A stretch of DNA of 64,000 nucleotides from Sphingobacteriia bacterium 24-36-13 (GTDB lineage Bacteria; Bacteroidota; Bacteroidia; Chitinophagales; Chitinophagaceae): contig NCHN01000012.1 in the NCBI GenBank assembly GCA_002281875.1, positions 1 to 64,000 of the forward strand, in the 5' to 3' direction. Under the pieces are notes generated by a model. It ran no database searches. It saw only the letters and a list, made by a program, of their open reading frames with translations, and was not told where the DNA came from. Positions 8,551 to 18,140 of the stretch are shown piece after piece. A program made the position numbers and the translations under genes. Positions within the stretch are counted from its first letter, which is position 1, and the number at the start of each line of letters is the position of its first letter.

Positions 8551-9747
8551 ATGAGTAAAGCTTGCTATATCATAGACGCAGTACGTACGCCAATTGGGCG
8601 TTTTGGCGGAAAATTGAGTTCAGTTAGACCAGATGATTTATTGGCCACCGTTATTCGGGCCTTGGTAGAACGCCATCCCAGTATAGATCCTACGGCCATT
8701 GAAGATGTAATTGCAGGAGCGGCCAACCAAGCGGGTGAAGACAACCGAAATGTAGCTAGAATGGCGGCGCTCTTGGCAGGATTGCCTACTACAGTTGCTG
8801 GGAGCACGGTAAATCGGCTTTGTGCTAGTGGTTTACAGGCAATTATGGATGCAGCAAGAGCCATTCAGTGCGGCGAAGGATTATTATATATTGCCGGTGG
8901 TGTAGAGAGCATGACTAGGGCTCCATTTGTAACTGCAAAGGCCGATTCGGCTTGGAGTAGAAAAGTGGAGACCTATGATTCTAGTTTTGGTTGGCGTTTT
9001 ATTAATCCAAAATTGTCTGCCATGTACCATCCGTATACGATGGGCGAAACTGCAGAAAATGTGGCAAAAACATGGGGTATCAGCAGAGAAGCACAGGATC
9101 AATTTGCTTTTAATTCTCAAGAAAAATATTTCAATGCAGAAGCAGCTGGTTTATGGAACGATGAATTGGTGGCTGTTGAAATGCTAGAAGATCGTATGGT
9201 TAGCTGGTTTAATAAAGATGAGCATCCTCGTAAAACCAGTTTAGAAAAATTGGCAACATTAAAGCCTGCTTTTATTAAAGAAGGAACAGTAACTGCTGGT
9301 AATGCTTCTGGCATTAATGATGGAGCAGCTGCTGTATTGTTAGCCAGTGAAGAAGCGGTTAAATTATTTAACCTTCAACCTATTGCGAGAATCAGTAGTA
9401 TGGCTGTTGCGGGAGTAGATCCTGCTATCATGGGTATTGGCCCTGTTTCTGCTTCGCAGAAGGCCTTGAAAAGAGCTGGACTTACTCTAGATCAATTGGG
9501 CTTGGTAGAATTAAATGAAGCTTTTGCATCGCAAAGCATTGCTTGTATTAAAGATTTGGGGTTAAATGAATCCATCGTTAATGTAAATGGCGGTGCAATT
9601 GCTTTGGGGCATCCATTGGGCTGTTCAGGTGCGCGTATTTCGGCAACTTTGCTCCACCAAATGCATAGAACCCAAACTAAGTATGGCTTAGCTACCATGT
9701 GTGTTGGAGTAGGCCAAGGGGCGGCCATTATTTACGAAGGCCTTTAA
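8551..9747 (+). CDS. Thiolase (acetyl-CoA acyltransferase)
   Basis: This 398-residue thiolase has all three signature blocks. The acyl-binding Cys is in [14 protein letters not shown], the catalytic His in [19 protein letters not shown], and the second catalytic Cys in [11 protein letters not shown]. It resembles the PcaF/PaaJ/FadA type, which cleaves 3-ketoacyl-CoA in beta-oxidation or aromatic degradation. No partner genes such as fadB are adjacent, so the exact substrate is open. The ATG at 8551 gives the standard start [16 protein letters not shown]; an upstream in-frame TTG at 8530 is rejected. Confidence 0.94.
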   Translation: MSKACYIIDAVRTPIGRFGGKLSSVRPDDLLATVIRALVERHPSIDPTAIEDVIAGAANQAGEDNRNVARMAALLAGLPTTVAGSTVNRLCASGLQAIMDAARAIQCGEGLLYIAGGVESMTRAPFVTAKADSAWSRKVETYDSSFGWRFINPKLSAMYHPYTMGETAENVAKTWGISREAQDQFAFNSQEKYFNAEAAGLWNDELVAVEMLEDRMVSWFNKDEHPRKTSLEKLATLKPAFIKEGTVTAGNASGINDGAAAVLLASEEAVKLFNLQPIARISSMAVAGVDPAIMGIGPVSASQKALKRAGLTLDQLGLVELNEAFASQSIACIKDLGLNESIVNVNGGAIALGHPLGCSGARISATLLHQMHRTQTKYGLATMCVGVGQGAAIIYEGL

Positions 9748-9826
9748 TTAAGATTAATTTTGTTAAACGGTTTCTCGTATTATTATTGAAATGCTTAATT
9801 TGTAGTTCTTAAAAAGTTATTGAAAA

Positions 9827-10222
9827 ATGAAAAAGATTTTATTATTCGCTTTTATGTTAGTTGGATTCGTAAGTGCATCTAATGCGCAATCTGCTCCAAC
9901 AGATACCACTGTAAATCAATTAGTGGGCAAATACAAATTTGCAGAAGGAAGTCCTGTTGCAGAAGTAACAGTTGTTTTAGAAAACGGTGTGTTGATGATG
10001 AACTCTCAAGCTGGTTCCTCCACCTTAGAAAAATCTGCAGAAGATGTGTATGTAATTACTCAGTTCCAGGGTACTGCAAAGTTTACTCGTGACGAAAACA
10101 AAAAAGTAACTGGGGTTACTATTTTAGCCATGGGTTATGAGTTGGTAGGAACAAAAGAACCAGTTTCTACAGTAGCCTTTTCCACTAAAAAAGCTGTGTT
10201 ACTAACTCCTGTTGTGAAATAG
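9827..10222 (+). CDS. Small secreted protein with DUF3471-like fold
   Basis: The 131-residue protein starts with a clear signal peptide (MKKILLFAFMLVGFVSASNA, cleaved after AQ or NA). The mature part (VGKYKFAEGSPVAEVTV, then GTAKFTRDENKKVTGVTI) resembles the small beta-rich DUF3471 domain found at the C terminus of some beta-lactamase-like proteins. No enzymatic motif is visible and the function is unknown. Its 3' end overlaps the convergent hisS gene by 38 bases. Confidence 0.8.
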   Translation: MKKILLFAFMLVGFVSASNAQSAPTDTTVNQLVGKYKFAEGSPVAEVTVVLENGVLMMNSQAGSSTLEKSAEDVYVITQFQGTAKFTRDENKKVTGVTILAMGYELVGTKEPVSTVAFSTKKAVLLTPVVK

Positions 10223-11552
10223 TTTTCTGTTCTCCGTTTACAATGTTTTTTATAATGCAAGTTCCTTCTGTTAATTCGGTGCTACCGATAATCACAACAT
10301 AAGGAACTTGTTTTTTTTCTGCATACTTGAACTGTTTGTCGAACTTACTTTGCTCATGATACAATTCTGCGGCAATACCACTTTCCCGTAATTCTTGCAT
10401 TAAATAAAAAGCAGTTTTACTTTCCTGAATTCCTAAATTAAAGAATAATACTTTAGTTCCTTTTTCTACCGCTTCAGGAAATAATTTTAGCTCTTCCAGT
10501 ACATCATATATTCTATCAACTCCAAAGCTAATTCCAACACCTGGTACATTAGGCACTCCAAATAAGCCCGTTAAATCATCGTAGCGACCGCCACCACCAA
10601 TGCTTCCCATTTGTGCGCCAATGGCTTTGATTTCAAATATGACTCCAGTATAATAATTCAAGCCTCTTGCTAAAGTAAAATCAACCACTATTTTGGAAGA
10701 ATATTTAGTGGAGTGATAAGCAAGAATATATTCCAATTCTTCAATGCCTTTTATAGCAGTGGGATTATTGCCCATCAACTGTTTGAGTTGCTCAATTTTT
10801 GCTTCATTTACTCCATCAATTGATAGGTATTTTTCGATAATCAAAATTTGATCTTGGTTAATGCCTCTTTGTAATAATTCCTCTTTAACTTTTTCGATTC
10901 CTATTTTATCTAGTTTATCAATTGCAACTGTGATAGGTACCATTAATTCTTGACCGCCGCAAAGTTCTGCTAACCCTGCCAAAATTTTTCTGCTGTTGAT
11001 TCTAATTTCAACGGGTAATTGTAACCGTTCAAAAACAGTAGCATAAATAGCTGTTAATTCCACTTCATTCAATAAACTATTGCTGCCTACCACATCGGCA
11101 TCACACTGGTAGAATTCTCTATACCTTCCTTTTTGTGGCCGGTCTGCTCTCCAAACAGGTTGTATTTGGTAGCGCTTAAATGGCATAGTTAACTGGCCAT
11201 AATTCATTGCTACATAGCGGGCAAATGGAATGGTTAAATCGTATCGTAGTGCGCGCTCTGTAATCCCCTTATTGTTTTTGCCATCTAGAATTTTATTAAA
11301 ATCTTCAATAATTTGAGATTGTTTTGCAGGGTTGTCTAAACCATTATTGAGTATTTTAAAAATCAATTTATCGCCTTCTTCTCCATACTTGCCCATCAAA
11401 GTATCCAAGTTTTCCATTGCAGGCGTTTCTAAAGGCTGAAATCCATACAATTCAAAAACAGTTCTGATGGTTTGAAAAATATAGTTCCTTTTTTGAACGG
11501 TGGCTGCGTTAAAATCCCTAGTTCCTTGCGGTATACCTGCTTTGTTACTCAT
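10185..11552 (-). CDS. hisS: Histidyl-tRNA synthetase
   Basis: The 455-residue protein has the class II core of HisRS. Visible blocks are GTRDF at the N terminus, RYDLTIPFARYVA, KRYQIQPVWRADRPQKGRYRE split over the motif 2 loop, GLNYYTGVIFE, and the C-terminal anticodon-binding domain. GGGGRYDDL followed by GVGISFGVDR is the motif 3 region. The enzyme charges tRNA-His with histidine. The C terminus, ending in LVTQLF, overlaps the convergent small secreted gene. A TAAATTTG element lies seven bases upstream of the ATG. Confidence 0.96.
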   Translation of the reverse strand: MSNKAGIPQGTRDFNAATVQKRNYIFQTIRTVFELYGFQPLETPAMENLDTLMGKYGEEGDKLIFKILNNGLDNPAKQSQIIEDFNKILDGKNNKGITERALRYDLTIPFARYVAMNYGQLTMPFKRYQIQPVWRADRPQKGRYREFYQCDADVVGSNSLLNEVELTAIYATVFERLQLPVEIRINSRKILAGLAELCGGQELMVPITVAIDKLDKIGIEKVKEELLQRGINQDQILIIEKYLSIDGVNEAKIEQLKQLMGNNPTAIKGIEELEYILAYHSTKYSSKIVVDFTLARGLNYYTGVIFEIKAIGAQMGSIGGGGRYDDLTGLFGVPNVPGVGISFGVDRIYDVLEELKLFPEAVEKGTKVLFFNLGIQESKTAFYLMQELRESGIAAELYHEQSKFDKQFKYAEKKQVPYVVIIGSTELTEGTCIIKNIVNGEQKTISQQELVTQLF

Positions 11553-11559
11553 ATGACTG

Positions 11560-11567
11560 CAAATTTA
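11560..11567 (-). promoter_or_regulatory. -7 promoter element of hisS
   Basis: On the minus strand this reads TAAATTTG, a perfect TAnnTTTG match, seven bases before the hisS ATG. The remaining bases up to 11738 are AT-rich and hold no recognisable gene. Confidence 0.5.
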
Positions 11568-11738
11568 ACGCTTGTGGTTTAATTATCCCTTATGCATTCA
11601 GCGGATCATATATAAACGATTCTTTAACTAACGATCATTAGTTTAAAACCAATTTTATGTAAAGTTTTTATGGATTTTTAATTTTAGTGCATCTCACGTA
11701 AAATATTTACTAAATTGCCCATCCCGTAAAGTGATTGT

Positions 11739-11972
11739 ATGGAAAATACTTTTAGAGAAAGGAACCAAAAACGGTACAGTATATTCAGAAGGATCTATGA
11801 TATTTCGATGTCGCTGTTGTTTTTGGGTGTTGGATTGGCTGTATTTTTCATAGAAAAATTGGGGATGGATCTGGTGTTTACGGCAGAACCAGTGTATCGG
11901 AATTTATTCGGTAGCATTTGTTTGTTGTATGGCGCATTTAGATTGTACAGAGGCATTAAGCAAGAATATTAA
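11739..11972 (+). CDS. Small two-helix membrane protein, unknown function
   Basis: The 77-residue protein has a basic N terminus (MENTFRERNQKRYSIFRR) and two hydrophobic helices, roughly residues 24-40 and 52-66, ending in a basic tail. It is therefore probably an inner-membrane hairpin. It is separated by two bases from the PstS-like lipoprotein gene and heads a three-gene unit with it and the TPR gene. Similar small proteins accompany PstS-like/TPR genes in Bacteroidota, but no function is known to me. Confidence 0.8.
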   Translation: MENTFRERNQKRYSIFRRIYDISMSLLFLGVGLAVFFIEKLGMDLVFTAEPVYRNLFGSICLLYGAFRLYRGIKQEY

Positions 11973-11974
11973 TT

Positions 11975-12892
11975 ATGAGGAAGTACAGTTTGTTTGTGTG
12001 TATGCTGGGTGTTTTGCTCTTTGTTTCTTGTGATTCAAAAGAATCAAAAAACGCTTTTCAAGATAATACGGAGGAAGGTACTATCCGCATTAGTGTAGAC
12101 GAAAGTTTTAAGCCTGTAATTGAAGAGCAGCTTAAGGTTCATCAATCTTCCTATCCAAAAGCCAATATCATTGCATCATACAAATCTGAAGCAGATTGCT
12201 TTCGCGATTTGCAAAATGATAGCACTAGAATGATTATTGTAGCAAGGGGCTTAGATGAAAAAGAAGCGGAGTATTATAAATCCATTTTGTCTTATCCTCC
12301 ACAGTATGCAGAACTAGCATATGATGCCGTTGCATTGATTGTAAATAACAATGCAGCTGACAGCATTTTTAGTTTTCAGGATGTGAAAGACATTCTGAGT
12401 GGGAAGCATAAAATTACCGCTGTAATGGATGGTAAGTCTGCTACTAGTACTGTTCGATATTTAAAAGACAGTGTGTTGAAAGGCGGAAATTTTGGTGCCA
12501 ATGTGGTTGCAGCCAATAATAGTAAAGAAGTAATTGAAATAGTTACTTCAAGAACGGATGTGATTGGTTTTGTAGGCATGAGTTGGATAGGGGATGTGTA
12601 CGATAAGCAGCAACAATCCTATCTTACCAAAATTAGATTGGCTAGGGTAGAATGCACTGCATGCTTAGAAAAAGGCATTTTTGCAAAGCCTTCTCAATCA
12701 ACCATAACATACGGTCAGTATCCTTTGGCACGACCTTTGTTTTATGTGTTAAAAGAGAATCATGCGGGTTTAGGAACTGGGTTCATGAATTTCATGAGTT
12801 TAGAAAGAGGGCAGTTAATATTTAGAAGATCTTTTTTAGCTCCGGCTAAAATGGCTTTTCACAAAAGACAGGGTAGTATAAAATCGGAATAA
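11975..12892 (+). CDS. PstS-like phosphate-binding-type lipoprotein
   Basis: The 305-residue protein begins with a type II signal peptide ending in the lipobox LFVSC, so it should be lipid-anchored. The mature part has the periplasmic binding-protein pattern of PstS-like proteins: GTIRISVDESFKPVIEEQL, then FSFQDVKDILSG, then a C-terminal PLARPLFYVLKE block. No pstCAB transporter genes are adjacent, so a role in phosphate import is doubtful. In this context (small membrane protein before, TPR protein after) it may instead be a structural or signalling relative. Confidence 0.82.
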   Translation: MRKYSLFVCMLGVLLFVSCDSKESKNAFQDNTEEGTIRISVDESFKPVIEEQLKVHQSSYPKANIIASYKSEADCFRDLQNDSTRMIIVARGLDEKEAEYYKSILSYPPQYAELAYDAVALIVNNNAADSIFSFQDVKDILSGKHKITAVMDGKSATSTVRYLKDSVLKGGNFGANVVAANNSKEVIEIVTSRTDVIGFVGMSWIGDVYDKQQQSYLTKIRLARVECTACLEKGIFAKPSQSTITYGQYPLARPLFYVLKENHAGLGTGFMNFMSLERGQLIFRRSFLAPAKMAFHKRQGSIKSE

Positions 12893-12919
12893 CAAAACAA
12901 CTAATAAAAAAGAGAGAAC

Positions 12920-14719
12920 ATGAAGAAGTCTGTTGCTTTGATGTTTGCAGCTGTATTTGCTGTACAGTGCTTAACGGCTCAAGTTGCCGAAGGCATTAAG
13001 CTGTTGCATTATGAAAAAAACAAGAGTGCAAAAGAGGTACTGCAAAAAAACTATGATGCCAATTCAAAAGACCCTCAAGCCATTTATTGGTTGGGTCAAG
13101 CATTTCTAGCTGGCAACGGTATTGAAGTGTCTAAGGAAGATGTGGCTGCTGCAAAAGCATTATACCAAAAAGGTTTACAAGAATTAGGTAGTGATGCTTG
13201 GTTATTGGTAGGGATGGGGCATGTTGAAATACGTGAAGGCGGTGATCTTAATTCAGCCAAACAAAAGTTTGAACAAGCCATCACTGCAACAACTCCAACA
13301 AAGGGAAAAAATAGAGGTAAACCAGACGCTGGAATCCTCACTGCAATTGGTCGTGCCAATGCAGATGGAGATAGTAAAATGGGAGACCCTCTGTATGGTA
13401 TTGAAAAATTAAAGCAAGCAGGTACGCTTGATTTGATCAATCCTGATATTTTCATCTATATGGGTATTAGCTACCAGAAAATGGGTGGTGAAAATGGTGG
13501 TGAAGCAGTTAAAGCTTACACTGAAGCTATAGCTCGTGATCCAAAGAACGCATTGGCGATGTTTAGGATTGGCTTAATATACAGAAGCCAAAATAATGAA
13601 GAATTATTTAACCAATATTTTGATAATGCAAAAACTGCAGATCCTGCTTTTCCTCCAGTGTATTATGCCTTGTACTTGTATTATTCAGAGAGAGACGTAA
13701 CTAGAGCAAAGGGTTATTTAGACCAATACGTTCAAAGTGCAGACAAGGATTCAAGAAATGAATTGTACCAAGCAGATTATTTATTCCGTGCGGGTAAATA
13801 TGATGAGTCTTTGGCTAAAGCAAAAGAATTAGAAGCAGCAGTTGGTTTAAAAGCAGTACCAAGATTAGGGGTAGTGTATGCTTATAACTATTTAAGAAAA
13901 GGAGATTCTTTGTCTTCTAAAAAATACATTGAGGAATTCTTGGCAACAGCTCCTGCTACAGAAATTCAAGCCTCTGATTATAAATTAGGGGTAGAAGTAT
14001 TAACCAAATTCCCTGGCAACGAAACAGTTGCTTCAAGCTATATTGAGAAAGCATTATTGGCTGATACAGTAAAAGCAAATAGAGTTGCTCTTATTAACGC
14101 AGCAGCTGATATGTTTGGTAAAGCCAAATCATATAATGCTCAGTTGAGTTGGATGAAAAAAGGTATGGAGCTAAAAGGAGAATTAACTGAATTTGATCAT
14201 TACAAGTTAACTTCATCTGCTTTTGCTGCAAAAGCATACGATCAAGTAATTGAATTTGCGAAGCCTTATATGGCTGCTCATCCTGATAAACCACAACCTT
14301 ATAGTTTCTTTAAAAGAGCAACTATGGCCAATGGTACAGATACCGCAGTCATTATCAGCAACTTAAATTATTTAGATTCTGTTTATGCTACAGTAGATTT
14401 AGAAAAACATAGAAAATCCATTTTCTTAGATGAATACTTTAAGATCAACTACTATGTGAATCTATTCAATGAAATCAAAAAAAGACCTGATTTCAAAATA
14501 ACTACAAAAGGAGACCGATCTCCTGCTGTAGATGAATTCTTGGCTACTTGTCAAAAAGCTATTGAAGTGGCTGATAAAATGTTGGCTTTATATCCTACTG
14601 CAGGCGAAGAAAACAATAAGTTTGCCCAAGATGTTAAAGCAACCATTCAAAAAAACATCGATTATTACTCTAATCCTGGTGCAAAAGGCAATGCTTCTGG
14701 TGCTAAAACTGGTAGCTAA
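12920..14719 (+). CDS. Secreted tetratricopeptide-repeat protein
   Basis: The 599-residue protein starts with a signal peptide (MKKSVALMFAAVFAVQCLTA). TPR-like helical repeats follow, visible as A-x2-Y/W-x-LG-type blocks such as DPQAIYWLGQAFLAG, NPDIFIYMGISYQKMGGE and DPKNALAMFRIGLIYRSQ. TPR arrays mediate protein-protein contacts, so an envelope scaffold role is likely. It is third in the unit starting at 11739, 27 bases after the lipoprotein gene, and a terminator follows. No catalytic motif was seen. Confidence 0.88.
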   Translation: MKKSVALMFAAVFAVQCLTAQVAEGIKLLHYEKNKSAKEVLQKNYDANSKDPQAIYWLGQAFLAGNGIEVSKEDVAAAKALYQKGLQELGSDAWLLVGMGHVEIREGGDLNSAKQKFEQAITATTPTKGKNRGKPDAGILTAIGRANADGDSKMGDPLYGIEKLKQAGTLDLINPDIFIYMGISYQKMGGENGGEAVKAYTEAIARDPKNALAMFRIGLIYRSQNNEELFNQYFDNAKTADPAFPPVYYALYLYYSERDVTRAKGYLDQYVQSADKDSRNELYQADYLFRAGKYDESLAKAKELEAAVGLKAVPRLGVVYAYNYLRKGDSLSSKKYIEEFLATAPATEIQASDYKLGVEVLTKFPGNETVASSYIEKALLADTVKANRVALINAAADMFGKAKSYNAQLSWMKKGMELKGELTEFDHYKLTSSAFAAKAYDQVIEFAKPYMAAHPDKPQPYSFFKRATMANGTDTAVIISNLNYLDSVYATVDLEKHRKSIFLDEYFKINYYVNLFNEIKKRPDFKITTKGDRSPAVDEFLATCQKAIEVADKMLALYPTAGEENNKFAQDVKATIQKNIDYYSNPGAKGNASGAKTGS

Positions 14720-14744
14720 GCCCTAGCCTAAAAATTAACTTAAA

Positions 14745-14777
14745 GAAAAAGCTCCTCAAATTGAGGAGTTTTTCTTT
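14745..14777 (+). terminator. Rho-independent terminator after TPR gene
   Basis: The stem CTCCTC / GAGGAG (14752-14768) is extended by flanking A-rich and T-rich arms and followed by TTTTTC. The symmetry of the arms could allow some bidirectional activity. It separates the TPR unit from the nuo operon. Confidence 0.8.
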
Positions 14778-14794
14778 TATATCTATTACTAGCG

Positions 14795-14802
14795 TATTTT
14801 TG
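14795..14802 (+). promoter_or_regulatory. -7 promoter element of the nuo operon
   Basis: TATTTTTG is a perfect TAnnTTTG match, 17 bases before the nuoA ATG and just after the upstream terminator. It is the best candidate for the start of the 13-kb nuo transcript. Confidence 0.55.
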
Positions 14803-14819
14803 CGGACTTAAACAGAGCT

Positions 14820-15221
14820 ATGGGTATTATATACACTTTGTTAGACGCCAGTGCATCCAATTCGGCATCCAATTATTTGCCAATTGCGATTCAATTAATT
14901 TTTGCAGCTGGTTTTGTGGCCACTATGATTGGTATTTCTTCATGGGTAGGCCCAAAGCGCAAAACAGCTGATAAATTAGAAAATTTTACCAGTGGTATTG
15001 AAACCCATGGTAATGCCCGCCAACCCATGGCCATTAAGTATTTTCTGGTAGCCATTCTGTTTGTTTTATTTGATGTAGAAGTCATTTTCTTTTACCCTTA
15101 TGCTGTTAATTTTCGTGAGCTAGGATGGAATGGATTCCTTGCTGTAGTGATGTTTGTTGGGTTTTTCCTGATTGGATTCACTTATATCATCAAAAAGGGT
15201 GCTTTAAAGTGGGAAGATTAA
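14820..15221 (+). CDS. nuoA: NADH-quinone oxidoreductase subunit A
   Basis: The 133-residue membrane protein has three hydrophobic helices and the subunit A signature around KYFLVAILFVLFDVEVIFFYP, with the acidic pair FDVEV in the second helix. Subunit A sits at the junction of the peripheral and membrane arms of complex I, beside the quinone cavity. It is the first gene of nuoA-N and is preceded by a promoter-like element and a terminator. Confidence 0.95.
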   Translation: MGIIYTLLDASASNSASNYLPIAIQLIFAAGFVATMIGISSWVGPKRKTADKLENFTSGIETHGNARQPMAIKYFLVAILFVLFDVEVIFFYPYAVNFRELGWNGFLAVVMFVGFFLIGFTYIIKKGALKWED

Positions 15222-15288
15222 ACCGAACTAAAAGTTTCGGAAACTGTTTGATAGTTCAATAGGTCTTAAAATTTTAATATAAAGGAAT

Positions 15289-15879
15289 ATGTCACGTCCA
15301 GTTAGATATAATATTCATCCAATTGAAGCCAATATTGCAGATTCAGTAACCTATGTTGATGCACCAGATGGCTATGGTGGGGACGGATTTTTTACCACTA
15401 AACTAAGTGATGTAGTAGGGCTAGCTCGAAAAAACTCACTTTGGCCAATGCCATATGCTACTTCTTGTTGTGGTATTGAGTTCATGGCAACTGCAGCATC
15501 ACATTATGATTTGTCTCGTTTTGGCGCGGAACGTATGAGTCACTCTCCTCGCCAGTGCGATTTATTGATGGTAATGGGAACTATTGCCAAAAAAATGGGC
15601 CCAGTTTTACGTCAAGTCTATTTACAAATGGCTGAGCCACGTTGGGTAATTGCGGTAGGTGCTTGCGCATCTAGTGGCGGAATATTTGATACCTACAGTG
15701 TATTACAGGGGATTGACCAAGTGATTCCTGTTGATGTGTATGTTCCAGGTTGCCCTCCAAGACCAGAAGCTATTTTAGATGGTTTTATGAAAATTCAAGA
15801 ACTGGTAGGACAAGAGAGCATCAGAAGAAGAAACAGCGATCATTATAAAGCATTATTGAACGGATACGGAATACAATAA
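15289..15879 (+). CDS. nuoB: NADH-quinone oxidoreductase subunit B
   Basis: This 196-residue subunit carries the ligands of the terminal 4Fe-4S cluster N2. The tandem cysteines are in YATSCCGIEFMA, with further cysteines in VGACASSGGIF and YVPGCPPRPEAI. N2 passes electrons to quinone at the interface with NuoD. The gene lies 67 bases after nuoA and three bases before nuoC. Confidence 0.97.
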   Translation: MSRPVRYNIHPIEANIADSVTYVDAPDGYGGDGFFTTKLSDVVGLARKNSLWPMPYATSCCGIEFMATAASHYDLSRFGAERMSHSPRQCDLLMVMGTIAKKMGPVLRQVYLQMAEPRWVIAVGACASSGGIFDTYSVLQGIDQVIPVDVYVPGCPPRPEAILDGFMKIQELVGQESIRRRNSDHYKALLNGYGIQ

Positions 15880-15882
15880 GAT

Positions 15883-16389
15883 ATGGCAATTAGCAACGAA
15901 TATATCCAGCAAAAACTGACCGAAAAGTTTGGAGACCAGGTCTTCAACTTTGAAGATACTTATGGTATGCTTTGCTTTGAAGCACCTAAAGATCTCAACT
16001 TAAAAGTATTGCAATACTTATACGATGAGCCTAGTTTAGGCTTTCAATTTTTGACCGATTTATGTGGGGTTAATTTTCCAGAAAACCCCAATAGGGAGTT
16101 GGCCGTTGTTTACCATTTACACAATTTGGTAGAAAATACCCGTCTTCGTTTTAAAGTGTTTACACCAGTTGCAACCCCAGATGTTTTTACTGCAACTCAA
16201 TTATTCTCCTCTGCCAACTGGATGGAAAGAGAAACCTATGATTTCTTTGGAGTCAATTTTGTGGGGCATCCCAATTTGAAGCGCATTTTGAATGTGGATG
16301 AAATGGATTATTTCCCACTAAGAAAAGAATACCCATTAGAAGATCAAACCCGTATTGACAAAGACGACGAAATGTTTGGACGCGGATAA
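15883..16389 (+). CDS. nuoC: NADH-quinone oxidoreductase subunit C
   Basis: The 168-residue 30-kDa-type subunit has the conserved block NWMERETYDFFGVNFVGHPN followed by RILNVDEM and FPLRKEYPLE, the standard NuoC signature. It is part of the hydrophilic connecting module. In this genome it is a separate gene and not fused to nuoD as in enterobacteria. The C terminus is followed after ten bases by the nuoD start. Confidence 0.95.
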   Translation: MAISNEYIQQKLTEKFGDQVFNFEDTYGMLCFEAPKDLNLKVLQYLYDEPSLGFQFLTDLCGVNFPENPNRELAVVYHLHNLVENTRLRFKVFTPVATPDVFTATQLFSSANWMERETYDFFGVNFVGHPNLKRILNVDEMDYFPLRKEYPLEDQTRIDKDDEMFGRG

Positions 16390-16399
16390 AAATAAAAAT

Positions 16400-17623
16400 A
16401 TGAGTGATCATAATATAACATTAGCAGAAGACGCAATTGAGCGGAAAACCACTACCATTAACTTGGGTCCTACCCATCCTGCAACGCATGGGGTATTCCA
16501 AAATATTATGGAGTTAGATGGGGAACGCGTTGTTTCTAGTGATCAAACTGTTGGGTATATTCACCGTGCATTTGAGAAGCTGGCTGAAAGAAGACCCTTA
16601 TATCAAATCACTCCAATAACCGATCGCTTAAATTATTGTAGCAGTCCTATTAACAATATGGGATGGCATTTAACCTGCGAAAAATTATTGGGTGTTCAAA
16701 CTCCTAAGCGAGTAGATTACTTGCGGGTTATAATTATGGAGTTGGCTAGAATTGCCGATCACTTAATTTGTAATTCTATTGTTGGGGTTGATGCTGGAGC
16801 GTTTACCGGTTTCTTATATGTAATGCAATACCGCGAATTAATCTATGAAATATATGAAGAAGTATGTGGGTCCCGTCTTACTACTAATATTGGGCGTATT
16901 GGCGGCTTTGAAAGGAATTTCACAAATACAGCGTTTACGAAACTCGAGAAATTCTTAAAGGAATATCCAGTTGCATTAGGCGAGTTAGAGAGTTTGTTAA
17001 CTCGCAACAGAATATTTATGGAGCGTACCATTGGTGGCGGTCCTATTAGTGCAGAACGTGCCTTGAATTATGGATTTACTGGTCCTAATTTACGTGCCGC
17101 TGGCGTAGACTATGATGTTCGTGTACATAGTCCTTACAGCAGTTACCAAGATTTTGAATTCGATATTCCTGTAGGTAAAACAGGCGATAACTATGACCGT
17201 TTCTTAGTACGTAACCAAGAAATGTGGCAGAGTATGCGCATTATTCAACAGGCATATAATAAAGTACAAGAATTTAAAGGAACGGATGCAGAGGTATATC
17301 ATGCAGATGTTCCTGAATACTATTTGCCAAAGAAAGAAGATGTGTACACTAAAATGGAAGCATTGATTTGGCATTTTAAAATCATCATGGGCGAGGTAGA
17401 TATGCCAAAGGGTGAAGTGTACCAGTCTGTTGAAGGCGGTAACGGAGAGTTGGGATTCTATATGATTAGTGATGGAGGAAGAACGCCGTTTAGACTGCAT
17501 TTCCGCAGACCTTGTTTTATTTACTATCAGGCATACCCTGAGTTGGTAAAAGACAGTATGTTGTCGGATGCTATTTTAACCATGAGTAGTTTAAACCTGA
17601 TTGCAGGAGAATTGGATGCTTAA
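16400..17623 (+). CDS. nuoD: NADH-quinone oxidoreductase subunit D
   Basis: The protein (407 residues from the chosen start) has the 49-kDa subunit hallmarks: NLGPTHPATHGVFQ, containing the quinone-site His, VGYIHRAFEKLAE, and a C-terminal segment ending in IAGELDA. It forms the quinone-binding cavity with NuoB. The frame stays open to 16355 inside nuoC, but the ATG at 16400 (MSDHNITLAED) lies just after the nuoC stop and gives a normal N terminus. Confidence 0.96.
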   Translation: MSDHNITLAEDAIERKTTTINLGPTHPATHGVFQNIMELDGERVVSSDQTVGYIHRAFEKLAERRPLYQITPITDRLNYCSSPINNMGWHLTCEKLLGVQTPKRVDYLRVIIMELARIADHLICNSIVGVDAGAFTGFLYVMQYRELIYEIYEEVCGSRLTTNIGRIGGFERNFTNTAFTKLEKFLKEYPVALGELESLLTRNRIFMERTIGGGPISAERALNYGFTGPNLRAAGVDYDVRVHSPYSSYQDFEFDIPVGKTGDNYDRFLVRNQEMWQSMRIIQQAYNKVQEFKGTDAEVYHADVPEYYLPKKEDVYTKMEALIWHFKIIMGEVDMPKGEVYQSVEGGNGELGFYMISDGGRTPFRLHFRRPCFIYYQAYPELVKDSMLSDAILTMSSLNLIAGELDA

Positions 17624-17635
17624 TAATATTACCGT

Positions 17636-18136
17636 ATGAGTAAGTTTAATGATGAACAACTGAAAGAGTTTAGCCGATTGGTTGCTCGCTATCCCGAAGG
17701 CAAACAAAAAAGTGCCTTACTACCTGTGTTGCATTTAGCACAAGATAGTTTTGGTGGATGGTTAAGTGCAGAAACCATGGACTATGTTGCAGAGATGTTG
17801 CAAATCAGCCCTATTGAAGTGTATGAGGTTGCCACATTTTACAGCATGTATAATTTGAAACCAATTGGCAAACATTTATTCGAAGTTTGTCAAACTGGTC
17901 CTTGTATGATTAATGGATCGGATGATATCATTGAATACATTGGAACCAAATTAGGTATAAAGCCAGGTGAAACTACCACTGATGGTATGTTCACACTAAA
18001 AACGGTTGAATGTTTAGGAGCTTGTGGTTATGCGCCAATGATGCAAATGGGCAAACATTATCGGGAGCATTTAACCAAAGAAAAAATAGACGCCATTATT
18101 GATGAGTGCAGAAAAAATGCTGCCGCAAATAATTAA
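17636..18136 (+). CDS. nuoE: NADH-quinone oxidoreductase subunit E
   Basis: The 166-residue thioredoxin-like subunit has the four Cys of the 2Fe-2S cluster N1a in EVCQTGPCMI and ECLGACGYAPMM. It works with NuoF in the NADH-oxidising tip of complex I. It lies 12 bases after nuoD and four bases before the preferred nuoF start. Confidence 0.96.
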   Translation: MSKFNDEQLKEFSRLVARYPEGKQKSALLPVLHLAQDSFGGWLSAETMDYVAEMLQISPIEVYEVATFYSMYNLKPIGKHLFEVCQTGPCMINGSDDIIEYIGTKLGIKPGETTTDGMFTLKTVECLGACGYAPMMQMGKHYREHLTKEKIDAIIDECRKNAAANN

Positions 18137-18140
18137 GAAT

